From Bradyrhizobium sp. BRP22 (lineage in GTDB: Bacteria > Pseudomonadota > Alphaproteobacteria > Rhizobiales > Xanthobacteraceae): DNA of 64,000 bases. The translations under genes and the position numbers were made by a program. The DNA is taken from the NCBI RefSeq assembly GCF_020194175.1, contig NZ_JADYVX010000022.1, positions 62,001-126,000 on the forward strand. The letters run 5' to 3'. The notes beneath the pieces are model-generated. The model made no database searches and was not told the origin of the DNA. It saw only the letters and a program-made list of their open reading frames with translations. Shown piece after piece: positions 43,873 through 54,566 of the stretch; within the stretch, counting starts at the first letter, position 1, and each line of letters begins with the position of its first letter.

Positions 43873-44494
43873 GGCATATCTCCGCCAGTTTGACGAAGGC
43901 GCGGGCCCGGTGCGACAGGCCGAGCCCGAGCGGCGGCAGCCCATGCTTCTCGATGCTCGTCATCTCGCCGAAGGTGCGGGTGTGTCCGTCGGGCAGGAAC
44001 ATGGGGTCGTAGCCGAAACCAGCCGTGCCGCGCGGCGGCCACACCAAAGTTCCGTCGGCGCGCGCCTCGACCTCCTCGAGATGCCCATCCGGCCAGGCCA
44101 CACAGAGCGCGGAGACGAAATGCGCTTTGCGTTGGTCGGTCGTGGTCGCGCCGCGCTCCTGCAACAGGCGTTCGATCCGCGTCATCGCGACGGTGAAATC
44201 CTTGTTCTCGCCGGCCCAGCGCGCCGAATAGATGCCGGGAGCGCCGTCGAGCGCGTCGACCACCAGCCCGGAATCGTCGGCAAAGGCCGGCAGACCGGTG
44301 GCCTTGGCTGCGGCAATCGCCTTGATCGCGGCATTGGCGCGAAAACTGTCGCCGGTCTCTTCCGGTTCGCCAAGGCCGAGATCGCCAGCCGAGGTCGCCT
44401 CTACGCCATGCGGCGCCAGCAATTCGCGCATCTCGGCCAGCTTGCCGGGATTGTGGGTCGCGATCACGAGCTTTCCAGTGATTCGGCGGTGCAT
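43865..44494 (-). CDS. rdgB: XTP/dITP diphosphatase (RdgB, Ham1 family)
   Basis: Removes non-canonical purine nucleotides (ITP, dITP, XTP). The 209-residue protein shows KLVIATHNPGKLAEMRELL near the N-terminus, the GLPAFADDSGLVVDAL catalytic Asp pair, and SHRARAFVKLAE at the C-terminus. It lies 10 bp after rph and overlaps hemW, so rph-rdgB-hemW is one operon. Confidence 0.96.
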   Translation of the reverse strand: MHRRITGKLVIATHNPGKLAEMRELLAPHGVEATSAGDLGLGEPEETGDSFRANAAIKAIAAAKATGLPAFADDSGLVVDALDGAPGIYSARWAGENKDFTVAMTRIERLLQERGATTTDQRKAHFVSALCVAWPDGHLEEVEARADGTLVWPPRGTAGFGYDPMFLPDGHTRTFGEMTSIEKHGLPPLGLGLSHRARAFVKLAEICLD

Positions 44495-44504
44495 GACCTA
44501 TTGA

Positions 44505-45218
44505 CTACGCCACCGCCATTTTCTGCAAGTCGACCAGACGCGCGACTCCCTTGCGCGCCAGCGCCATCAGCGCCAGGAACTCCTCCTGCGAGAACGGCGT
44601 CTTTTCCGCCGTGCCCTGCACCTCGATGATGCGGCCGTCGCCCGTCATCACGAAATTGGCGTCGGTCTCGGCCTCCGAATCCTCGGCATAGTCGAGGTCG
44701 AGCACCGGCGTGCCGTTATAGATGCCGCAGGAGATGGCCGCGACGTTGTCGCGCAACACGTTGGTTTTCAGCATGTTGCGGGCCTTCATCCAGTTGATGC
44801 AGTCGGCAAGCGCGACCCAGGCGCCGGTGATCGAGGCGGTGCGGGTACCGCCATCGGCCTGCAGCACGTCGCAATCGACCGTGATCTGGCGCTCGCCCAG
44901 CGCCTCCAGGTCGATGGTGGCGCGGAGCGATCGGCCGATCAGGCGCTGGATCTCGATCGTGCGTCCGCCCTGCTTGCCGGCGGAGGCTTCGCGCCGGGTG
45001 CGTTCCAGCGTGGCGCGGGGCAGCATGCCGTATTCGGCCGTGACCCAGCCGCGGCCCTGGCCCTTCAGCCAGGGTGGCAGGCGGTCTTCCAGGGTCGCGG
45101 TGACCAGCACATGGGTGTCGCCGAATTTCACCATGCAGGAACCCTCGGCATATTTGACCACGCCGCGTTCCAATGAGACGGGGCGCAGCTCGTCCGGTGC
45201 ACGGCGGCTTGGCCGCAT
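44505..45218 (-). CDS. rph: Ribonuclease PH
   Basis: Phosphorolytic 3'-5' exoribonuclease that trims tRNA precursors. The 237-residue protein starts MRPSRRAPDELRPVSLERGV and has the RNase PH hallmarks GWVTAEYGMLPRATLERTRR, GRSLRATIDLEALGER and QADGGTRTASITGAWVAL. It is divergent from hrcA, with which it shares a 160-bp promoter region. Confidence 0.97.
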   Translation of the reverse strand: MRPSRRAPDELRPVSLERGVVKYAEGSCMVKFGDTHVLVTATLEDRLPPWLKGQGRGWVTAEYGMLPRATLERTRREASAGKQGGRTIEIQRLIGRSLRATIDLEALGERQITVDCDVLQADGGTRTASITGAWVALADCINWMKARNMLKTNVLRDNVAAISCGIYNGTPVLDLDYAEDSEAETDANFVMTGDGRIIEVQGTAEKTPFSQEEFLALMALARKGVARLVDLQKMAVA

Positions 45219-45379
45219 GGGGAATCCTCCGGGAATTCGAGCGATATGGCTGGCGGTGCTTGTAGGAGCGGGCAGGCGGTGCGGCAAGCCTTTTGGCCAC
45301 TTCCGAGGTGGTAATGCACGCTTGTCACCGGACGTGTGGATGGTCAAATTAGAGCCAGTTGTGAGGGAGTTTGTTACTG

Positions 45380-46468
45380 GTGGCTCAACACGAACCGGTT
45401 GGTTTGATCGCGCCGCACGCTGGGCTTGCCCAGCTCAACGAGCGTTCGCGCGACATTTTCCGTCAAATCGTCGAAAGTTATCTGGCGACCGGCGAGCCGG
45501 TCGGCTCGCGCAACATCTCGCGCCTGATCGCATTGCCGCTGTCGCCGGCCTCGGTGCGCAATGTGATGTCCGATCTCGAGCAGCTCGGCCTGATCTACGC
45601 GCCGCATACCTCCGCCGGCCGGCTGCCGACGGAGCTCGGCCTGCGTTTTTTCGTCGATGCGCTGATGCAGGTCGGTCACCTCTCGGAGGCGGAGCGGCAA
45701 TCGATCCAAAGCCAGCTGGCGACGGTCGGCCGCGCGCAATCGGTCGAGGCCGCGCTCGACGAGGCCTTGATCCGGCTGTCGGGCCTCACCCGCGCGGCGG
45801 CCGTGGTGCTGACGCCGAAATCCAATTCGCGGCTGAAGCATATCGAGTTCGTGCGGCTGGAGCCGGAACGTGCGCTGGTGGTGCTGGTCGGCGAGGATGG
45901 CCAGGTCGAGAACCGGGTGCTGACCTTGCCGCCGGGAGTTCCATCCTCGGCGTTGATCGAGGCCACCAACTTCCTCAATGCGCGCATCCTCGGACGGACG
46001 CTCGCCGAAGCACGGCTCGAGCTCGAGACCGCGCTGGCGCAAAGTCGCGCCGACCTCGATCAATTGACGCAGAAGGTGATCTCGGCAGGACTCGCAAGCT
46101 GGTCGGGTGGCGACAATGAAGACCGGCATCTCATCGTGCGCGGGCACGCCAATCTGCTGGAGGACCTGCATGCGCTCGAGGATCTCGAGCGCATCAAGTC
46201 GCTGTTCGACGATCTCGAGACCAAGCGCGGCGTGATCGATCTTCTGGGCCGCGCGGAAAACGCCGAGGGCGTGCGGATCTTCATCGGGTCCGAGAACAAG
46301 CTGTTCTCGCTCTCCGGCTCCTCGACTATCGTCGCGCCCTATAGCGATGGCGCCGGCCGTATCGTGGGCGTGCTCGGCGTGATCGGGCCGACCCGGCTGA
46401 ATTATGCGCGCGTGATCCCGACGGTGGACTATGCCGCGCGCCTCGTCAGCAGGATCCTGGGCGGCTAA
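45380..46468 (+). CDS. hrcA: Heat-inducible transcription repressor HrcA
   Basis: Represses chaperone genes by binding CIRCE elements. The 362-residue protein has the N-terminal winged helix (LNERSRDIFRQIVESYLATG, SPASVRNVMSDLEQLGLIYA) and the HrcA core with TSAGRLPTELGLRFFVD. The GTG at 45380 is preferred: AGGGAG lies about ten bases before it, while a TTG at 45371 is too close. No CIRCE element is found in this window, so its targets lie elsewhere. Confidence 0.95.
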   Translation: MAQHEPVGLIAPHAGLAQLNERSRDIFRQIVESYLATGEPVGSRNISRLIALPLSPASVRNVMSDLEQLGLIYAPHTSAGRLPTELGLRFFVDALMQVGHLSEAERQSIQSQLATVGRAQSVEAALDEALIRLSGLTRAAAVVLTPKSNSRLKHIEFVRLEPERALVVLVGEDGQVENRVLTLPPGVPSSALIEATNFLNARILGRTLAEARLELETALAQSRADLDQLTQKVISAGLASWSGGDNEDRHLIVRGHANLLEDLHALEDLERIKSLFDDLETKRGVIDLLGRAENAEGVRIFIGSENKLFSLSGSSTIVAPYSDGAGRIVGVLGVIGPTRLNYARVIPTVDYAARLVSRILGG

Positions 46469-46492
46469 ACCCCCGAAACACGGCTGGTTGCG

Positions 46493-46521
46493 CTTGATTT
46501 TCGTTGCCTAAAGCACGATAT
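46493..46521 (+). promoter_or_regulatory. Possible RpoH-type promoter before grpE
   Basis: CTTGAT, 17 bases, CGATAT, about 57 bases upstream of the grpE start. The -35 matches the CTTG core of alphaproteobacterial heat-shock promoters; the -10 is weaker. Confidence 0.4.
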
Positions 46522-46577
46522 CCCGGCCAGCCAATCCCTAAATGTTGACCAGACGCGATTTTTCGAAAAGGCAAGCC

Positions 46578-47180
46578 ATGACCGATCCGAACCGGCCGAA
46601 CGACAACGCCGAGAACCCGGCGCAAACCGGCGAGCCCGTGGTCTCGAAGCCTTATGTCATGCCCGACGATCCCGAGCAGGGATCGGTGGAGGCCTTGACC
46701 AAGGAGCTCGACGAAGCGCGTGATCGGACGCTGCGTACGCTGGCCGAGATGGAGAACCTGCGCAAGCGCACCAGCCGCGAGATCGCGGATGCGCGTGCCT
46801 ACGGCATCACCGGCTTTGCCCGCGACATCCTCGATATCGCAGACAATCTCCAGCGCGCCCTCGATGCCGTCCCGGCCGAGGCCAAGGCGGCGGCCGACCC
46901 TGGCTTGAAGGCCCTGATCGAGGGCGTCGAACTGACCGAGCGTTCGCTGCACGCCACGTTGGAGAAGAACGGCGTCAAGAAATTCGATCCCACCGGCGAG
47001 AAGTTCGACCCGAACTTCCAGCAGGCGATGTACGAGGTTCCCGATCCCTCAGTGCCATCGGGTACGGTGGTGCAGGTCGTGCAGGCCGGCTACACGATCG
47101 GCGACCGCGTGCTGCGTCCCGCGCTCGTCGGTGTCTCCAAGGGCGGCGCAAAGACAGCGCCGGCTTCGGCCGCACAGTAG
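46578..47180 (+). CDS. grpE: Nucleotide-exchange factor GrpE
   Basis: Releases ADP from DnaK. The 200-residue protein begins MTDPNRPNDNAENPAQTGEP, then has the long dimerising helix (ALTKELDEARDRTLRTLAEM, ENLRKRTSREIADARAYG) and the beta domain ending in VVQVVQAGYTIGDRVLRPAL. It lies between hrcA and, after one unrelated gene, dnaK. Confidence 0.96.
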   Translation: MTDPNRPNDNAENPAQTGEPVVSKPYVMPDDPEQGSVEALTKELDEARDRTLRTLAEMENLRKRTSREIADARAYGITGFARDILDIADNLQRALDAVPAEAKAAADPGLKALIEGVELTERSLHATLEKNGVKKFDPTGEKFDPNFQQAMYEVPDPSVPSGTVVQVVQAGYTIGDRVLRPALVGVSKGGAKTAPASAAQ

Positions 47181-47193
47181 TACTGAACCGGCG

Positions 47194-48129
47194 TCAGCGC
47201 GGCTCAATCCCGTCGCGCACGCCGCGGAAGCGCGGAAATGCGGTCGACCATTGCGTGCGCGGCGAGGAGCCGATGATGCGCAGCGAGGTCTGCGCGCCGA
47301 AGCGCAGCCATTGCACGATGGTCACCGGCGTACTGTCCTTGCCGCTGACGGCATCGATCCGCGTCTCGTAGCCCGGCTGGCCATCGATGCGGATCGGCTC
47401 CGACATCGTGATCCGTCCGTCGCGCACGCCGGGAATCGTGGTCGCGATCTGCTGGGCAAAACGGCCGCGGTCATCGGGAGAGGCGGCGGTCGAGCCGATG
47501 ATGCCGATGATCATGAAAGGCGCCACCTCGAACCCGCTCTTCTCGTCGCCATCGGCGAGGATCAGTGCAGCGCCCGGCGCCAGTGTGCGGACGTTCTTGA
47601 AATTCGACAGTTCGGTGATCTTGAACGGCATCAGCCCGAGCTGCTCGTCGACGGGAACCTGATCCCGGATCGCAGCGGTCGAAAACATCTGGCGGACGGC
47701 GTCGTCGGTATAGATCCTGGCGGCATTCTCCGGGACCTGCATGGCGATATAGCCGGAGAAGGTCGGGCCGGGCAGGATCATCGAATAGCGCCGCACAGTG
47801 GTGGCGCCGTCCTTGGCGCTCTCGACCGTGTAATAGGCGAGACCGGCCGATGTCTCGATGCTCTCCGGCTTGATCCCGCCGGTGCCGCCCGGATTCGCCT
47901 TGAAGGCGTTGGCGACCTCACCATAGGCCTCCGCCGGCAGGTCGGTCACCAGCACCTTGACGCCCTGGTCCTCGGTCTCGAAGCCGGTGAACGCCTTGGC
48001 GCGATTGAGCCCGACCAGCGGCTTCATCCCGACCCTGGCGCCCGGCGGAAAGACCACGTCCGCGGCAAAGGCGGGAGATGCGGCGGCAATGAACAGGGCG
48101 ACCGCGGCGAGGAGGCGAATGGGGTTCAT
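47194..48129 (-). CDS. Exported protein of unknown function
   Basis: A 311-residue protein with a clear signal peptide (MNPIRLLAAVALFIAAASPA, cleaved near AFA-AD). The mature part has repeated beta-rich segments (VFPPGARVGMKPLVGLNRAK, ITELSNFKNVRTLAPGAALI) but no motif I can name. It is convergent with grpE and divergent from dnaK, so it separates two heat-shock genes that are adjacent in many bacteria. Confidence 0.75.
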   Translation of the reverse strand: MNPIRLLAAVALFIAAASPAFAADVVFPPGARVGMKPLVGLNRAKAFTGFETEDQGVKVLVTDLPAEAYGEVANAFKANPGGTGGIKPESIETSAGLAYYTVESAKDGATTVRRYSMILPGPTFSGYIAMQVPENAARIYTDDAVRQMFSTAAIRDQVPVDEQLGLMPFKITELSNFKNVRTLAPGAALILADGDEKSGFEVAPFMIIGIIGSTAASPDDRGRFAQQIATTIPGVRDGRITMSEPIRIDGQPGYETRIDAVSGKDSTPVTIVQWLRFGAQTSLRIIGSSPRTQWSTAFPRFRGVRDGIEPR

Positions 48130-48417
48130 GTCAAGGATCTACCGGGTTTGGCATTGAGGCCGTTCAATGGGCGGCCGGTGCGGGCCGCAAGCTGTCGGAC
48201 CTCGTTCAGTCGGCCCGCTTTTAGCGGTTTTGATGGCCCGGCGACAGGGGCGGGCGGCTTCATGCCGCCTGAGGGCACAGGGTGCAATGCCGCAGCTTTC
48301 TTGCGCATCCGTTAATGTTGGCCGAGGCGGACCAGGCCGGGGTCGAGGCGGTCTCGGCCCGGACTGATACAATCTTTCAAACGCCAGTCTTTTCAGGCCT
48401 CAAGGTTGCGTCCAGTC

Positions 48418-48445
48418 CTTGCAGGCCTAACCCCCCCTCCTATAT
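48418..48445 (+). promoter_or_regulatory. Candidate RpoH heat-shock promoter of dnaK
   Basis: CTTGCA, 15 bases of mainly C, then CCTATAT, about 105 bases before the dnaK start. The pattern resembles the CTTG / CCxxATxT class used by alphaproteobacterial sigma-32. The rest of the 421-bp gap (48130-48550) shows no gene and no CIRCE inverted repeat. Confidence 0.5.
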
Positions 48446-48550
48446 GAGGCTCATCGTCGCAATATCGCGAGCATTTGAACGTGTGGGGGTTCGGTTCGGT
48501 GCGCCGCCAGGGCCCAGCCAACCTGCCTTAGAAAGAAGGAAATCAGAACC

Positions 48551-50449
<1,899 letters not shown>

Positions 50450-50466
50450 GACACGGGCGTAGGATG

Positions 50467-50520
50467 ATGACCCCCATGCCAAGAGGGCGCGCAGCGTCTC
50501 CATGGATGGGGGTCATTTTT
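50467..50520 (+). terminator. Terminator after dnaK
   Basis: Perfect 11-bp stem ATGACCCCCAT (50467-50477) / ATGGGGGTCAT (50506-50516) around a 28-base loop, followed by TTTTT. Confidence 0.75.
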
Positions 50521-50591
50521 CGTTAAGCCGAACACTGCATCTTGCCGACCGCATGGCTCGGCATGAGGATGAATTCGGGCGGGTTTGACTG

Positions 50592-51722
50592 ATGTCCACC
50601 AAGCGCTGCTATTACGAGACCCTCGAGGTCGATCGGAACGCGGACGAAACCAAGCTGAAAGCGGCTTTCCGCAAGCTCGCGATGAAATGGCACCCGGACC
50701 GCAATCCCGGCGATGCCACGAGCGAGGTCAAGTTCAAGGAAATCAACGAAGCCTACGAGGTCCTGAAGGACAACGACAAGCGCGCTGCTTATGATCGCTA
50801 CGGCCATGCCGCGTTCGAGCAGGGCATGGGCGGTGGCGGTCCGGGATTTGGCGCGGGCTTTGCCTCTTCCTTCTCCGACATTTTCGAGGACCTGTTCGGC
50901 ATGGCCGGGCAGCGTCGCAGCGGCGGCCGCGAGCGCGGTGCCGATCTTCGCTACAACATGGAGATCACGCTCGAGGAGGCGTATCTCGGCAAGACCGCGC
51001 AGATCGAAATTCCGGTTTCTGTCACCTGCGAAGCCTGCTCCGGCACCGGCGCCAAGGCCGGCACCAAGCCGAAGACCTGTTCGATGTGCGGCGGCGCCGG
51101 CCGTATCCGCCAGGCCCAGGGCTTCTTCACGCTGGAGCGCACCTGCCCCGGTTGCCAGGGCCGCGGCCAGATGATCGAAGATGCCTGTCCGTCTTGCTCC
51201 GGCTCCGGCCGGGTCACGCGCGACCGGACGTTGTCGGTCAATATTCCGCAGGGCGTCGAGGATGGCACCCGCATCCGCCTTGCGGGCGAAGGCGAAGCCG
51301 GCGTCCGCGGCGGCCCGCCCGGCGACCTCTACATCTTCCTGTCACTGACCCAGCACCCGTTCTTCCAGCGCGACGGCGCCGACCTGCACTGCCGCGTGCC
51401 GATCTCGATGGTCACGGCGGCCCTGGGCGGCGAGTTCGAGGTGCCGACCATCGACAAGGGCAAGACCAAGGTGAAGGTGCCGGCCGGAACGCAATCGGGC
51501 CGCCGATTCCGCATTGCATCAAAGGGCATGCCGGTGCTGCGATCGCGCCAGACCGGCGACATGTATGTCCAGGTCGTGGTCGAAACGCCCCAGAATCTGA
51601 CCAAGAAGCAGCAGGAATTGCTGGCGGAGTTCGAAAAGCTCTCTTCCGGCGCGACGCAACCGGAAGCAGTGGGCTTCTTCTCGAAGGTCAAGGACTTCTT
51701 CGGCACTCGGACGGGTACCTAG
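50592..51722 (+). CDS. dnaJ: Co-chaperone DnaJ (Hsp40)
   Basis: Stimulates DnaK ATPase and presents substrates. The 376-residue protein has the J-domain HPD in AMKWHPDRNPGD and a Gly/Phe-rich linker. Four zinc-binding repeats follow (CEACSGTG, CSMCGGAG, CPGCQGRG, CPSCSGSG), then the C-terminal substrate domains. Type I DnaJ, full length. Confidence 0.98.
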   Translation: MSTKRCYYETLEVDRNADETKLKAAFRKLAMKWHPDRNPGDATSEVKFKEINEAYEVLKDNDKRAAYDRYGHAAFEQGMGGGGPGFGAGFASSFSDIFEDLFGMAGQRRSGGRERGADLRYNMEITLEEAYLGKTAQIEIPVSVTCEACSGTGAKAGTKPKTCSMCGGAGRIRQAQGFFTLERTCPGCQGRGQMIEDACPSCSGSGRVTRDRTLSVNIPQGVEDGTRIRLAGEGEAGVRGGPPGDLYIFLSLTQHPFFQRDGADLHCRVPISMVTAALGGEFEVPTIDKGKTKVKVPAGTQSGRRFRIASKGMPVLRSRQTGDMYVQVVVETPQNLTKKQQELLAEFEKLSSGATQPEAVGFFSKVKDFFGTRTGT

Positions 51723-51917
51723 CGTGGCGGAAGAAGCGGTCCGGCGGTGTGCGCAATGGCGCTGAAATCCAAATCGGTGCATGGCCTTATCGCAGAACCG
51801 CGTCGCGGTTTGGCGGATCGGATGCGCGGCCGATCTGCTTGACCATAACGGTTTCGACCTATACCTCTTTGTGACTGTTTTCTGACAGCCGCTTGCGCGG
51901 TCCCGCCTGGTAGCGAC

Positions 51918-52520
51918 ATGCCCCTGCAATCGTCCGTGCGTCCGTTGAAGAAGCCCCGTCTCGATGACGAGGTCCGCTTCCTCCGGTCATGGATCGAAAA
52001 GCCGCTGCACGTAGGCGCCGTGATGCCGTCGGGGCGACTGCTGGCGCGCACGATGGCGCAATATGTCGACGTCAGATCGGAAGGTCCTGTCGTCGAACTT
52101 GGTCCGGGGACCGGTGCGATCACCAACGCACTGATCGAGCATGGCGTGGATCAGAAGCGTCTCGTACTGGTCGAATACAATCCCGGCTTCTGCGCGCTGC
52201 TGCGCGAGCGCTATCCGCAGGCCAAGGTCGTGCAGGGCGATGCCTACCGCCTTCGGGACTCGCTCTTGAACGTGTTGAATGCGCCGGCTGCGGCGATGGT
52301 CTCCGGCCTGCCGCTGGTCACCAAGCCGATGATCACCCGCCTGAGGCTGATCCGCGATGCCTTCATGGCGCTGGCGCCGGGGGCTCCCTTCGTCCAATTC
52401 ACCTATTCGGTCGTCCCGCCGATCCCGAAATCGCTGCCGGGCGTGTCCACAGAAGCTTCCGAGCGGATCTGGATGAACCTTCCGCCCGCGCGGGTCTGGG
52501 TGTATCGCAAAGGTCGATGA
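51918..52520 (+). CDS. pmtA: Phospholipid N-methyltransferase (PmtA type)
   Basis: SAM-dependent enzyme that methylates phosphatidylethanolamine towards phosphatidylcholine, an important lipid in rhizobia. The 200-residue protein has the SAM motif VVELGPGTGAITNALI at residues about 58-73 and a conserved start of domain FLRSWIEKPLHVGAVMPSGR. The neighbourhood with dnaJ matches pmtA loci I recall in rhizobia. The exact number of methyl groups transferred cannot be seen from sequence. Confidence 0.85.
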   Translation: MPLQSSVRPLKKPRLDDEVRFLRSWIEKPLHVGAVMPSGRLLARTMAQYVDVRSEGPVVELGPGTGAITNALIEHGVDQKRLVLVEYNPGFCALLRERYPQAKVVQGDAYRLRDSLLNVLNAPAAAMVSGLPLVTKPMITRLRLIRDAFMALAPGAPFVQFTYSVVPPIPKSLPGVSTEASERIWMNLPPARVWVYRKGR

Positions 52521-52568
52521 TCCCCGCGCATCGCGCGCGGCGGGTCTGCCGAACGCGATTCAAAAATA

Positions 52569-53147
52569 ATGTCTGCGCTGAAAATACTTGTGATCCCGGG
52601 GTCGCTGCGATCAGGCTCGCTCAACGCGAAGCTCGCGGCCGTGGCGGCCCATGAGCTCGCGCAGGCGGGCGCCGAGGTCAGTCGCATCTCGCTATCGGAT
52701 TTTCCGCTGCCGATCTATGACGGCGACCTGCAGGCGAAATCGGGCGTGCCGAAGAACGCCGTCAATCTCAAGCGGATGATCGGCGCGCATCATGGCGTGC
52801 TGATCGTGACGCCGGAATATAATTCGTCGGTCCCGCCGCTGGTCAAGAACACCATCGACTGGGTGAGCCGCGTGCAAGATCCGCATGAGGTTCGTGGCCA
52901 GGTGTTTCGCGATCGTGTGTTCGCGATCGCCGCCGCTTCCGGCGGCCGGCTCGGCGGCAGCCGCGCGCTGGCCGCGCTGCGCCTCATCCTGTCCGCCTGT
53001 CAGGCCACCGTGATCCCGAACCAGCTCGCGCTGTCATTCGCCGAACATGCCTATGACGATATGGATCACCTGAAGCATCCCGCAGATATTGAGGCGATGC
53101 AGGCCATGGTGCGGCAATTGATCGACCTGTCTCAACGCATGATGTGA
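52569..53147 (+). CDS. NADPH-dependent FMN reductase family protein
   Basis: A 192-residue flavodoxin-fold reductase with the FMN phosphate loop ILVIPGSLRSGSLNAKLAAV at the N-terminus and the conserved VTPEYNSSVPPLVKNTIDWV. Relatives reduce FMN, quinones, azo dyes or chromate. It is six bases upstream of pyrF and may share its message. Substrate not predictable. Confidence 0.9.
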   Translation: MSALKILVIPGSLRSGSLNAKLAAVAAHELAQAGAEVSRISLSDFPLPIYDGDLQAKSGVPKNAVNLKRMIGAHHGVLIVTPEYNSSVPPLVKNTIDWVSRVQDPHEVRGQVFRDRVFAIAAASGGRLGGSRALAALRLILSACQATVIPNQLALSFAEHAYDDMDHLKHPADIEAMQAMVRQLIDLSQRMM

Positions 53148-53153
53148 GGTGAC

Positions 53154-53864
53154 ATGCAGCCAGCCGATATCGCCCAGAAGGACCGCTTGATCGTGGCGCT
53201 CGATTTGCCCAGCATCGCTGCGGCGGAAGCGATGATCGCAAGGCTCGGCGACAGCGTGCACTTCTACAAGATCGGCTACCAGCTCGCCTATGCCGGCGGC
53301 CTTCCGCTGGCGCGAGAACTTGCAAGCTCCGGCAAGAAGGTCTTCATCGATCTCAAACTGCATGACATCGGCAACACGGTCGCGCGCGGCGTAGAGAGCA
53401 TTGCGTCGCTCGGCGCGACGTTCCTCACCGTGCACGCCTATCCGCAGACCATGAAGGCTGCGGTGGAGGCGCGCGCCGGATCGAACCTCAAGATCCTCGC
53501 AGTCACGGTGCTGACCTCCTATGACGACAACGATCTGCACGCCGCAGGCTATCGCTTCAATGTCGCCGATCTCGTCGAAGCGCGCGCGCAGCAGGCGCAA
53601 GTGCTCGGCGTCGATGGGCTGGTGAGTTCGCCGGAGGAGGTATCTTCCTTGCGCAAGATCGTCGGGCATCAGATGAAGCTGGTGACTCCAGGTATCCGTC
53701 CAACCGGTGCCGCGAGCGGCGACCAGAAGCGCATCATGACGCCGTCGCGTGCGATCGCCGCCGGAGCGGATTATCTGGTGGTGGGCCGGCCGATCCTTGA
53801 AGGTGCCGACCCAAAAGCTGCCGCAGAGGCCATCCAGGCTGAGATTGCGCAGGCGCTTGAATAA
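53154..53864 (+). CDS. pyrF: Orotidine-5'-phosphate decarboxylase
   Basis: Final step of UMP synthesis. The 236-residue barrel has the active-site signature FIDLKLHDIGNTVARGVESI (the Asp-Lys network), RLIVALDLPS at the start and VTPGIRPTGAASGDQKRIMT for phosphate binding. Standard short bacterial form. Confidence 0.97.
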   Translation: MQPADIAQKDRLIVALDLPSIAAAEAMIARLGDSVHFYKIGYQLAYAGGLPLARELASSGKKVFIDLKLHDIGNTVARGVESIASLGATFLTVHAYPQTMKAAVEARAGSNLKILAVTVLTSYDDNDLHAAGYRFNVADLVEARAQQAQVLGVDGLVSSPEEVSSLRKIVGHQMKLVTPGIRPTGAASGDQKRIMTPSRAIAAGADYLVVGRPILEGADPKAAAEAIQAEIAQALE

Positions 53865-53884
53865 TTAACAAAGGAGAAGAAGAG

Positions 53885-54187
53885 ATGGCCAAGGGATACT
53901 GGATCGGACGCGTCGACGTTCACAACGAGGAGGGTTACAAGCCTTACATCGCCGCCAATCCGGCTATCTTCCAGAAATTCGGCGGCAAGTTCATTGTGCG
54001 CGGCGGCAAGTTCACCGCGGTGGAAGGCCAGAGCCGCTCCCGCAATGTCGTAATCGAGTTCCCCGACTATGAAACGGCGGTGGCCTGCTATCGCTCGCCG
54101 GAATATCAGGCCAACGTCAAGGTTCGGCAGCCGCATTCGATCGCCGATCTCATCATCATCGAGGGCTACGACGCACCGCAGTCGTGA
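53885..54187 (+). CDS. DUF1330 family protein
   Basis: A 100-residue ferredoxin-fold protein with the family opening AKGYWIGRVDVHNEEGYKPY and the end SRNVVIEFPDYETAVACYRS. A strong ribosome site (AAGGAGAAGAAG) precedes the ATG. Function is unknown. It is 20 bases after pyrF and probably co-transcribed. Confidence 0.88.
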   Translation: MAKGYWIGRVDVHNEEGYKPYIAANPAIFQKFGGKFIVRGGKFTAVEGQSRSRNVVIEFPDYETAVACYRSPEYQANVKVRQPHSIADLIIIEGYDAPQS

Positions 54188-54566
54188 GCGAGTATTCTTC
54201 GCGAGCGGACACATCCCGGATTGTTACATGATGTCTTGAGTTGTGATCTCAATCTGAACTGCCGCGAGCGTCGAATAACTGACGTCACGCCGTCATCCAA
54301 CGACGCGTAACCACATCCTTCTCTTTGATCGTCCTGGAACAAGCGGGACGAATTGGTGCGCCATGATGCGGCGTGTCGATATGCACGCTCCGTTTCTTTT
54401 GTATCCAAATGGGGATTGCGACGCCGCCCCCCTTTCATCCAAGGTTGCAACCGTCGACGTCCACATCAATCGGTGATGGACAGTGAAGTAGCCGGCTCAG
54501 CAATCGAGACGTCCGTCGCGGGACGCAGGCCAACCCGCAAGCGTCTATGTGTAGGGAGCGGAAATC
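54188..54566. other. Gene-free gap before the RTX locus
   Basis: 379 bp without a repeat family copy, RNA gene or convincing reading frame. Its base composition is lower in GC than the flanking core genes. The promoter of the RTX gene should be here; a Shine-Dalgarno AGGGAGCGG lies just before 54567, but I cannot defend a specific -35/-10. Confidence 0.5.

Noticed and set aside
45219..45379. CIRCE element upstream of hrcA
   Set aside because: No TTAGCACTC / GAGTGCTAA inverted repeat is present.
44722..46119. 465-codon plus-strand frame over rph and hrcA
   Set aside because: It runs antisense through rph and out of frame in hrcA; composition and lack of motifs mark it as a shadow.
51756..51842. 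Small frame of 28 codons between dnaJ and pmtA
   Set aside because: No ribosome site, no hydrophobic or charged pattern, and no conservation known to me.
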